A DNA stretch of 53,086 bases from Streptomyces cellostaticus. Its GTDB lineage: Bacteria; Actinomycetota; Actinomycetes; Streptomycetales; Streptomycetaceae. Shown piece after piece: positions 10,417 through 17,328 of this stretch. Positions within the stretch are counted from its first letter, which is position 1. The number at the start of each line of letters is the position of its first letter. The position numbers were made by a program, and so were the translations under genes. The notes beneath the pieces are model-generated. The model had not been told where the DNA came from and ran no database searches. It saw only the letters and a program-made list of their open reading frames with translations. The stretch is taken from NCBI RefSeq assembly GCF_001513965.1, contig NZ_KQ948017.1, forward strand, positions 482,565-535,650, written 5' to 3'.

Positions 10417-10917
10417 CTACCGCTGGGGCAGCCGCCGCAGCGTGACGTCGGTGAGCGTGCCGTCGGTGATGGTCGCCGTGAGGTAGGTGCAGTGCGGCTG
10501 GCGGCGGCGGTCGGTCGGGGAGCCCGGGTTGAGCAGCCGCAGCCCGCCGGGGGCGACGGTGTCCCAGGGGATGTGGCTGTGGCCGAAGACCAGCACGTCC
10601 AGGTCGGGGAAGCGGGCGGCGCAGCGGACCTCGCGGCCCTGCGCGGGGCCGGTCTCGTGCACCACGACGAAGCGCAGGCCGCCCAGTTCGGCGTAGGCGA
10701 CCTCGGGGAGCCGGGCGCGCAGTTCGGGGCCGTCGTTGTTGCCGTACACGCCGACCAGGCGGCGGCTGTGGCTCTCCAGCAGGTCGAGGGTGGCGGTGTC
10801 GACCCAGTCGCCGGCGTGGATCACGACGTCCGCGTGCGGGAGTTCGGCGAGCAGCTCCTCGGGGAGCCGCTTGGCGCGCTTGGGGAGGTGGGTGTCGGAC
10901 ATCAGGAGCAGACGCAC
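10417..10917 (-). CDS. YfcE/MJ0936-type metallophosphoesterase
   Basis: 166-aa calcineurin-like phosphoesterase. The metal-binding motifs appear in order: SDTHLP (D-x-H, residue 8 onward), HAGDWVD, YGNNDGPE and FGHSHIPW. Length fits the small YfcE family of phosphodiesterases. It begins MRLLLMSDTH at the ATG at 10917. Divergent from the marR gene, sharing a 115-bp upstream region. Confidence 0.9.
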   Translation of the reverse strand: MRLLLMSDTHLPKRAKRLPEELLAELPHADVVIHAGDWVDTATLDLLESHSRRLVGVYGNNDGPELRARLPEVAYAELGGLRFVVVHETGPAQGREVRCAARFPDLDVLVFGHSHIPWDTVAPGGLRLLNPGSPTDRRRQPHCTYLTATITDGTLTDVTLRRLPQR

Positions 10918-10984
10918 GCCATCAGCCTAGGGAATCCGGGGGGCCGCACGGCCGCACGACCCGGAGATTTATTCAGGTGAAACT

Positions 10985-11007
10985 GAACAGTCCAAGCTGG
11001 ACAGTTC
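10985..11007. promoter_or_regulatory. Candidate MarR operator (inverted repeat)
   Basis: Arms GAACAGTCCA and TGGACAGTTC are separated by AGC. Nine of ten positions are complementary, centred 37 bp before the marR start codon. MarR regulators usually bind such palindromes over their own promoter, so autoregulation is the likely role. The site could also affect the divergent phosphoesterase gene. Confidence 0.6.
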
Positions 11008-11032
11008 CCTCTGTCGGTTCTACGCTGACGGC

Positions 11033-11470
11033 ATGGCTCACATCTCGGACTCCGCCGCCCGCACCGCGCGCGACCTGCGGGTGGTCTTCAGCCGGCTGCG
11101 GCGTCGTATCCGCGAGGTCGCGCAGGACTCCGACCTGACTCCGTCTCAGGAGTCCGCGCTCTCCCTGGTCGGCAAGCACGGCGCGGCCACGGCCAGCGCG
11201 CTGGCCGCCGCGGAGGGGGTGCGGCCGCAGTCGATGGCGACGACGCTGGCCGCCCTGGAGCAGCACGACCTGATCCGGCGCGCCCCCGACCCCGAGGACG
11301 GCCGCCGTCAGCTGGTCACCCTCACCGAGGCCGGCCGGGCCCGGGTCGAAGGCAACCGGCAGCTGCGCGAGGAGTGGCTGGCCCGCGCCTTCCAGGACCG
11401 TTACACCGAGGAGGAGCGGCAGACGGTCCTGACGGCGCTGGAGCTGCTGGAACGGCTCTCGCGGCCGTGA
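11033..11470 (+). CDS. MarR family transcriptional regulator
   Basis: 145-aa winged-helix regulator. The central DNA-binding region 'TASALAAAEGVRPQSMATTLAALEQHDLIRRAPDPEDGRRQLVTLTEAG' carries the recognition helix and the DPEDGRR wing typical of MarR. An upstream palindrome at 10985-11007 suggests self-repression. The stop overlaps a GTG that begins a decayed MFS efflux gene, so this was a classic marR-efflux operon. With the pump destroyed, the remaining regulated gene may be the downstream isochorismatase-like hydrolase. Confidence 0.93.
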   Translation: MAHISDSAARTARDLRVVFSRLRRRIREVAQDSDLTPSQESALSLVGKHGAATASALAAAEGVRPQSMATTLAALEQHDLIRRAPDPEDGRRQLVTLTEAGRARVEGNRQLREEWLARAFQDRYTEEERQTVLTALELLERLSRP

Positions 11471-11739
11471 TACCGAGGCTCGCCCGCCGCTCCGGGCCAA
11501 CCGCCGGATTCGACCGCCGGCTGATCGCGCCGATGGTCCTGGGCTCCGTACCGAACCCGGTCGACTCCTCGATGATCGCCGTGGCGCCGGTCCCGATCGG
11601 TGTCGCCTTCGGGGCAGCGCCCGCCGAGACGGTCTGCCTGGGCGGTACGGCCCTGGTCGGCGGCGCCGGTCTGCTGGGGGCACTCGCATCCTCGCTCGGC
11701 GCGCCGATCGCGGCGCAGGTGCTGCTCGGGTCAGGGCCT

Positions 11740-11906
11740 GTCCGGCGGATCAGGCCGGCTCCGGCCGACGGTGCCTCATCAACACAGGTGAGCGGGGTTA
11801 TGGGGGTTCCCTCGCGAGCGCAGCCGAGCGTGGGGGAGTCGGCAACCGACGACAACGCCGCAGATATGCGTGCCAGACCCCGCGATTCCGGCAGGATCCG
11901 CCGGAC
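11740..11906. mobile_element. MITE-like insertion with 12-bp perfect terminal inverted repeats
   Basis: GTCCGGCGGATC at 11740-11751 is matched by its exact reverse complement at 11895-11906. The match extends inward to 17 of 19 positions (both arms continue xxGCCGG). The 167-bp span has no coding capacity and sits where the MFS reading frame breaks, replacing about 25 expected codons. It contains the G-run palindrome at 11801-11838. No transposase is present, so it would be a non-autonomous element. No clear target duplication was recognised. Confidence 0.55.
11801..11838 (+). repeat. Short palindromic G5/C-run element, copy 2
   Basis: Pattern TGGGGGTTCCC followed by a ctcgcgagcgcagccgagcg spacer and TGGGGGAG. 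It has the same arrangement as the copies at 9716-9743 (minus strand) and 39749-39785. It lies inside the MITE-like insert in the first MFS pseudogene. Confidence 0.5.
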
Positions 11907-12748
11907 CGGCTCAAGGGACGCCGGCGGCGTACCCGGCGGGCGTGCCGGCGGTGCCGGCCGTGGCCAACCAGACGGTGGCCGTGGTCGGCCCGGCGCTCGG
12001 CGGCCGGCGTGCCGTCCTCACCGTCGACGTGCCGCTCTCCGCCGCCTGTCCGGTCCTCGGCGCGCTGCGGCTGTCCGGGTCTCCCGGCGGGCGCCGGAGC
12101 ATCGACCTGCCCGGCACGGCCCTCTTCGCGGTGCTGCTGGTCGCCCTGATGCTCTTCCTGATGGAGCCGTGCGCGGACCACTGGTACCTGCCAACCCTGT
12201 CCGCCGCCGCGGCCGCCTCCTTCGCGCTGCGCGAACTGCGGCTGCCGGACGCGTTCATCGACCTCAGGGTCCGGGGCGGCAACGGCCCGCTGCTCGCCAC
12301 CTGCCTGCGCCGGCTCCTCGCCTGCACCACCGTGCGCTCACCGTCTCGATGCTCACCGGTCGCCGCGAGGCGGTGCGCGCCGAGCTGCCGGCCGGTTCCG
12401 TGCTGCTCCTGGTCCGCGCGGACAGCCTGCTGTGGCTGCTGCTCGCGGTGGCGCGCTCCTCGGCGTTCCGCAGGGCCTCATCGGCCTGGCCACCCAGAAC
12501 GACCTGTACCGGCAGACCGACCCCGAGCGGACCGCCTCGACGGCCGGGCTGCTGCGGACCTGCCTTCACGTCCCTCGGCGCGCTGGGCGCGTCCGCCGCC
12601 ATCGCGGCGTTCTACCCGCAACGCGCCGAAAGGGCCGGGCTGCACGGCCTGGCCCTGTTCATGCTCGCCGGTTCGGCTCTGCTGCCGGCGACGACCCTGC
12701 CCGACCGATCACTTGGCACCCTCACCCCTCGAAAGGCCCGACCGACCC

Positions 12749-13333
12749 ATGTCGCTCACCACGCTCGACCCCCGTACCGCCCTCGTCGCGATCGACCTCC
12801 AGAACGGCATCGTGGGCATGCCCACCCAGCCGTACGCCGCCGCGGACGTCGTCTCCCGTACGGCCTCACTCGCCGACGCGTTCCGCTCCCGCGGCCTGCC
12901 CGTGGTCCTCGTCCGGGTCTCCTTCGCGGCCGACTGGGCGGACGCCGTCCCCGGCCGTACCGAGCGTCAGGCCCGCGGTCTGGCCTTCCCGGACGGATGG
13001 GACGTCATCGTCGACGAGCTGTCCGGCGGGCCGGGAGACATCCGCGTCACCAAGCACAACTGGAGCGCCTTCCACGGCACCGACCTGGACGTCCAACTGC
13101 GCCGCCGCGGCATCACCCAGATCGTGCTCACCGGCATCGCCACCAGCATCGGCGTCGAGTCCACCGCCCGTGACGCCTACGCGCACGGCTACCACGTCAC
13201 CCTCGCCACCGACGCGATGGCCGACAGCGACCCCGAGGCGCATGCGGGCAGCGTCGAGCGGATCTTCCCGCGGCTCGGCGAGAGCGGCACGACGGCGGAC
13301 GTCCTGGAGCTGCTGGCCAAGACGCACGCCTGA
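12749..13333 (+). CDS. Isochorismatase-like hydrolase lacking the nucleophilic cysteine
   Basis: 194-aa isochorismatase-fold protein. The Asp (VAIDLQNGI) and Lys (RVTKHNW) of the family triad are present. Where cysteine hydrolases have a Cys, this protein reads TGIATSIGVESTAR: glycine replaces it. Isochorismatases such as EntB and PhzD also lack this Cys and use acid/base chemistry. The protein is therefore probably not a nicotinamidase- or carbamoylase-type amidase, and may act on an enol-ether-like substrate or be inactive. ATG at 12749, with GAAAGG upstream. It follows the dead efflux gene, so it likely belongs to the marR operon. Confidence 0.88.
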   Translation: MSLTTLDPRTALVAIDLQNGIVGMPTQPYAAADVVSRTASLADAFRSRGLPVVLVRVSFAADWADAVPGRTERQARGLAFPDGWDVIVDELSGGPGDIRVTKHNWSAFHGTDLDVQLRRRGITQIVLTGIATSIGVESTARDAYAHGYHVTLATDAMADSDPEAHAGSVERIFPRLGESGTTADVLELLAKTHA

Positions 13334-13486
13334 CCGGCGGGCCCGGACCCTGCCCGACGGCGGGCGTTCACGCGAACGGTCGCTCGCGCAAGGGGCCGGG
13401 CCGGCATCCGGCCGCACGCGCACCGTACGACCGTCAGGGCGTGGCGCGAGCAGGCCTCCCGGTCACGGGGAGTAGCGTCACCGGCG

Positions 13487-15169
13487 ATGACCGAACTACC
13501 CGGAATGCCGGACACCACAGAGATCGTCGCGCGGTACACGGCCCCCGCCCCGCGGCCCGGCCGGGCCCTGCTGCGCTGGGTCTCCACGACCGACCACAAG
13601 GTGATCGGCCGGCTGTACATGGTCACGGCGTTCTGCTTCTTCCTGCTGGCCGGGCTGCTCGCGCTCGGCATGCGCGCCGAACTGGCCCGGCCGGGGATGC
13701 AGTTCCTGAGCCTGCAGGGCTACGACCAGTTCTTCACCATCCACGGCACGATCATGATGCTGCTGTTCGCGACGCCGATGTTCGCCGGGTTCACGAACGC
13801 CGTGATGCCGCTGCAGATCGGCGCTCCGGACGTGGCCTTCCCACGGCTGAACGCGCTGTCGTACTGGATGTACCTGTTCGGCGGGCTGATGGTGGTGTCC
13901 GGGTTCCTGGTGCCGGGCGGCGCGGCCGCCTTCGGCTGGTTCGCGTACGCGCCGCTGAACAGCGGCTACTTCTCCCCCGGCGCGGGCGGTGACCTGTGGG
14001 CGATGGGGCTGGTGGTGGCCGGTGTGTCGACGACGCTGGGCGCGGTCAACTTCATCGCGACGATCCTGTGCCTGCGCGCGCCGGGCATGACGATGTTCCG
14101 GATGCCGATCTTCACCTGGAACGTGCTGTTCACCTCGATCCTGATCCTGCCCGCGTTCCCGGTACTGACGGCGGCGCTGCTGTGCCTGGAGGCGGACCGG
14201 AAGTTCGGGGCGCACGTCTTCGATGCGGCGAACGGCGGCGCGCTGCTGTGGCAGCACCTGTTCTGGTTCTTCGGGCATCCCGAGGTGTACATCGTGGCGC
14301 TGCCGTTCTTCGGGATCGTCTCGGAGATCCTGCCGGTGTTCTCCCGCAAGCCACTGTTCGGCTATCTGCCGATGATCGGGGCGACGATCGCGATCACCAT
14401 GCTGTCGGCGGTGGTGTGGGCGCACCATATGTTCGCCACCGGCGCGGTGCTGCTGCCGTTCTTCTCGGTCATGTCGTTCCTGATCGCGGTGCCCACGGGC
14501 ATCAAGTTCTTCGCCTGGATCGGGACGATGATCCATGGGTCGCTCTCGTTCGAGACGCCGATGCTGTGGTCGCTGGGGTTCCTGGTGTCGTTCCTGCTGG
14601 GCGGGCTGAGCGGGGTGCTGATCGCCTCGCCGCCGCTGGACTTCCATCTGACCGACTCGTACTTCATCGTCGCCCATCTGCACTATGTGCTGTTCGGCAC
14701 GGTGGTGTTCGCGATGTTCGCCGGGTTCTACTTCTGGTGGCCGAAGTTCACCGGGAAGATGCTGGACGAGCGGCTCGGCAGGCTGCACTTCTGGCTGCTG
14801 TTCCCGGCGTTCCAGCTGACCTTCCTGGTGCAGCACTGGCTGGGCGAGGCCGGGATGCCCCGCCGGTACGCGGACTATCTGCCCTCGGACGGCTTCACGC
14901 TGCTCAACACCCTGTCGTCGGCGGGGGCGTTCCTGCTCGGCGTCTCCACGCTGCCGTTCCTCTACAACGTCTGGCGCACCTCCACGAAGGCGGAGAAGGT
15001 CACCGAGGACGACCCGTGGGGGTGGGGACGGGGCCTGGAGTGGGCGACGTCCTGCCCGCCGCCGCGGCACAACTTCCTGGCACTGCCCCGGGTGCGGTCG
15101 GAGTCGCCGGCCTTCGACCTGCACCATCCGGAGGTGGTACGGATGGCCGAAAAGGAGGGACTGCGATGA
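13487..15169 (+). CDS. ctaD: Cytochrome c oxidase subunit I (aa3 type)
   Basis: 560-aa heme-copper oxidase catalytic subunit. Key ligands are visible: [11 protein letters not shown] (low-spin heme His), FGHPEVY near 264-268 (CuB His and the cross-linked Tyr), AHHMF (His313/314) and [10 protein letters not shown] (heme a/a3 ligands). The predicted 12 membrane helices fit the length. The usual actinomycete ctaC-ctaD-ctaF-ctaE-qcr cluster is not here: only ctaD and the following ctaF are present. This looks like a secondary copy whose other subunits are encoded elsewhere. The start at 13487 has only a distant GGGAG. Confidence 0.95.
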   Translation: MTELPGMPDTTEIVARYTAPAPRPGRALLRWVSTTDHKVIGRLYMVTAFCFFLLAGLLALGMRAELARPGMQFLSLQGYDQFFTIHGTIMMLLFATPMFAGFTNAVMPLQIGAPDVAFPRLNALSYWMYLFGGLMVVSGFLVPGGAAAFGWFAYAPLNSGYFSPGAGGDLWAMGLVVAGVSTTLGAVNFIATILCLRAPGMTMFRMPIFTWNVLFTSILILPAFPVLTAALLCLEADRKFGAHVFDAANGGALLWQHLFWFFGHPEVYIVALPFFGIVSEILPVFSRKPLFGYLPMIGATIAITMLSAVVWAHHMFATGAVLLPFFSVMSFLIAVPTGIKFFAWIGTMIHGSLSFETPMLWSLGFLVSFLLGGLSGVLIASPPLDFHLTDSYFIVAHLHYVLFGTVVFAMFAGFYFWWPKFTGKMLDERLGRLHFWLLFPAFQLTFLVQHWLGEAGMPRRYADYLPSDGFTLLNTLSSAGAFLLGVSTLPFLYNVWRTSTKAEKVTEDDPWGWGRGLEWATSCPPPRHNFLALPRVRSESPAFDLHHPEVVRMAEKEGLR

Positions 15170-15549
15170 AGGCCGAGGCGATGCTGTTCGGCGGTGTGGC
15201 GCTGTTCTTCGGCGGGTCCGCCGCCCTCTACGGGGTGTGGTCCCAGGACGACACGGGCACGACCGTGCTCGTCGTCGCGTTCGGGATGGCGGCGCTGGTC
15301 GCCTTCTTCTGTCTGATCCAGTACCGGCGCAGGGGGGCACGGGCCCAGGACCGTACGGACGCGGAGGTGGCGGACGGGGCCGGGCCGGTGGCGTTCTTCC
15401 CGGACGAAAGCCTGTGGCCGGTCGTCACCGCGCTCGGGTCCGCGGTGACGGCCACCGGCGTGGTCTACGGGCTGTGGCTGTTCCTCATCGGTCTGGGTGT
15501 TCTGGCGCGCGGGGTGTTCGGGATGGTGTTCCAGTACGTGCACCGGTGA
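15166..15549 (+). CDS. ctaF: Cytochrome c oxidase subunit 4, actinobacterial type
   Basis: 127-aa small membrane subunit: two N-terminal helices ([38 protein letters not shown]), the conserved [16 protein letters not shown] loop, '[12 protein letters not shown]', and C-terminal helices. It is the actinobacterial partner of CtaD. The ATG overlaps the ctaD stop (ATGA) after AAAGGAGGG. Its last 65 bp overlap the 3' end of the convergent qcrB gene. Confidence 0.93.
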   Translation: MKAEAMLFGGVALFFGGSAALYGVWSQDDTGTTVLVVAFGMAALVAFFCLIQYRRRGARAQDRTDAEVADGAGPVAFFPDESLWPVVTALGSAVTATGVVYGLWLFLIGLGVLARGVFGMVFQYVHR

Positions 15550-16978
15550 GGGGCCTGCGGGGCGCGCCGGGCCGGAACTCCTCGACGGGCTCGTGGGCGC
15601 TGCCGTAGCCGCCGGCGACGCTCTGGCGGATCTCGCCGGTCGGCACGCCTTCGGCGAGGCGCTCGCACTCGGCCGCGGTCAGCGCCCGGCACAGCCAGCG
15701 GGTCAGCAGGAAGGCGAGCACGGGGGCCACGACGAGGGCGACGCGCAGAATCCAGGTCAGGGCGTTGACGGAGATGCGGAAGGTCTGGGCGATGATGTCG
15801 TTGCCGCCGGCCAGCAGCAGCACGCCGTAGAAGACGGTGCCCGCCACCCCGAGGCCGGTGCGGACGGGACGCTCGCGCGGCCGGTCGCACAGGTGCTGCT
15901 CGTGGTGCCACTCCCCCGTCAGGCGCTGCTCCACGAACGGGTAGGCGTACAGCACGGTGAACAGCAGGCCGGGCAGGACGACGGCCGGCAGCAGCACGTT
16001 CCACATGAGGGTGTGTCCGGCGAGGTCGGTCTCCCACGGCGGTACCAGCCGCAGCGCACCCTCCAGGAAGCCGACGTACCAGTCGGGCTGGGAGCCGGTG
16101 GAGACCACGTCGGGGCGGTAGGGGCCGTAGTTCCAGATCGGGTTGATCTGGGCGAGGCCGGACAGCAGCACGAGCACGCCGGAGACGGTCAGGGACAGGC
16201 CCGTCGAGAGCGCGGTGAAGTGCGGGAAGAGCGGCTTGCCGAGGACGTTGCGATGGGTGCGGCCGGGGCCGCGCCACTGGGTGTGCTTGAGGTGGAACAC
16301 CAGGATCAGATGCACCGTCACCAGGGCGATGAGCGCGCCCGGGAGCAGCAGGATGTGCACCGGGTAGAGCCGGGTGATGATGTCGTGGCCCGGGTACTGG
16401 CCGCCGAAGACGAAGAAGGCCACGTACGTCCCCACCACCGGGAGGGACAGCATGATGCCCTGGGCGATGCGCAGGCCGGTGCCGGAGAGCAGGTCGTCGG
16501 GGAGCGAGTAGCCGGCGAAGCCCTCGGCGAGCGCGAGGACGAACAGGGTGAGCCCGATCGTCCAGTTCAGCTCGCGCGGCCGGCGGAAGGCGCCGGTGAA
16601 GAAGATCCGCAGCATGTGCAGGCCGATCGCGGCGACGAACACGAGCGCGGCCCAGTGGTGGGCCTGCCGGATCAGCAGTCCGCCGCGCACGTCGAAGCTG
16701 ATGCGCAGGGTGGAGTCGAAGGCCGCCGACATGAGCACACCGCGCAGCGGGGCGTAGGGGCCGGCGTAGACGACCTCGCGCATCTCGGGCTGGAAGAAGA
16801 ACGTCAGCCACACCCCGGTCAGGATCAGCACGAGGAGGCTGTAGAGGGCGAGTTCACCGAGCAGGAAGGACCAGTGCTCGGGGAACGCCTTGCGCAGCAG
16901 CGCCCCGCCCTCCAGCACGGGCAGCCGGGCGTCCGCCGCGTCCGCGAGCCGCTCGGCGCGGCGGCCGGCTCGGCTCAT
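15485..16978 (-). CDS. qcrB: Cytochrome bc1/bcc complex cytochrome b subunit, stand-alone copy
   Basis: 497-aa cytochrome b. The two heme-ligand helices are seen: QAHHWAALVFVAAIGLHMLRIF and PVHILLLPGALIALVTVHLILVFHLKHTQ. The quinol-site motif appears as GSQPDWYVGFLEGALRL, the actinobacterial PDWY form. Actinobacterial QcrB is usually a little longer, and qcrA and qcrC are missing from the neighbourhood. The ATG at 16978 overlaps the stop of the upstream 90-aa gene. The C-terminal ~22 codons run antisense into ctaF. Probably an auxiliary QcrB that pairs with the ctaD/ctaF here or substitutes in the housekeeping complex. Confidence 0.92.
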   Translation of the reverse strand: MSRAGRRAERLADAADARLPVLEGGALLRKAFPEHWSFLLGELALYSLLVLILTGVWLTFFFQPEMREVVYAGPYAPLRGVLMSAAFDSTLRISFDVRGGLLIRQAHHWAALVFVAAIGLHMLRIFFTGAFRRPRELNWTIGLTLFVLALAEGFAGYSLPDDLLSGTGLRIAQGIMLSLPVVGTYVAFFVFGGQYPGHDIITRLYPVHILLLPGALIALVTVHLILVFHLKHTQWRGPGRTHRNVLGKPLFPHFTALSTGLSLTVSGVLVLLSGLAQINPIWNYGPYRPDVVSTGSQPDWYVGFLEGALRLVPPWETDLAGHTLMWNVLLPAVVLPGLLFTVLYAYPFVEQRLTGEWHHEQHLCDRPRERPVRTGLGVAGTVFYGVLLLAGGNDIIAQTFRISVNALTWILRVALVVAPVLAFLLTRWLCRALTAAECERLAEGVPTGEIRQSVAGGYGSAHEPVEEFRPGAPRRPLTGARTGTPSRTPRAPEHPDR

Positions 16979-17247
16979 GTGTCCTCCGGCGCCGCCGCCC
17001 GCTCCACCTCGGCCTCCACCTCGGGGCGCGGCCGGCCGGTCTGTCGCGCGTAGTCGCTCACCGCGGTCTGCAGGTCCCGTGCCAGGTCCCGCCAGGCGCG
17101 CAGGGCCGTCTCGTAGGTGCCCGACTGGGCGCCCGTCATCCCCCGTTCGGCGGGCGGCCCGTAGGTGTCGCGCAGCTCCTCGACCGTGCGGTGCGCCGCG
17201 TCGGCCGCGCGCTGCTTCTCCACCAGTTCTTCGAAGGTGTGTGCCAC
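16975..17247 (-). CDS. Small conserved hypothetical protein upstream of qcrB
   Basis: 90 aa, soluble, largely alpha-helical and charged (FEELVEKQRAADAAHRTVEELRDTYGPP... ALRAWRDLARDLQTAVSDYARQTGRPR), with no membrane segment or known motif. The stop overlaps the qcrB start (ATGA), so the two are made together. No function can be assigned beyond a possible accessory role for the cytochrome b. Confidence 0.75.
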   Translation of the reverse strand: MAHTFEELVEKQRAADAAHRTVEELRDTYGPPAERGMTGAQSGTYETALRAWRDLARDLQTAVSDYARQTGRPRPEVEAEVERAAAPEDT

Positions 17248-17328
17248 GCCAACCGACCCTAGGCACGCGGAGCGTGCGGGCCCCTCCGACCTGCCGTGAG
17301 CGGCCCCGACCGGTACCCGAGTGGCGGG

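Larger units (their letters stand above)
11467..12722 (+). pseudogene. Decayed DHA2-type (14-TMS) MFS drug efflux gene
   Basis: Starts with a GTG overlapping the marR stop. Recognisable pieces, in scattered frames: LIAPMVLGSVPNPVDSSMIAVAPVPIGVAFGA (frame 1); GGAGLLGALASSLGAPIAAQVLLG (an internal deletion before it); after the insert at 11740-11906, VANQTVAVVGPALGG... ALFAVLLVALMLFLMEP (frame 2); then VSMLTGRREAVRAELPAGSVLLL, GVPQGLIGLATQNDLYRQTDPER and SLGALGASAAIAAFYPQRAE in three different frames. At least four frame changes, an inserted element and missing membrane segments make it non-functional. GC and codon use match the neighbours, so this is an old resident gene. Confidence 0.85.
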
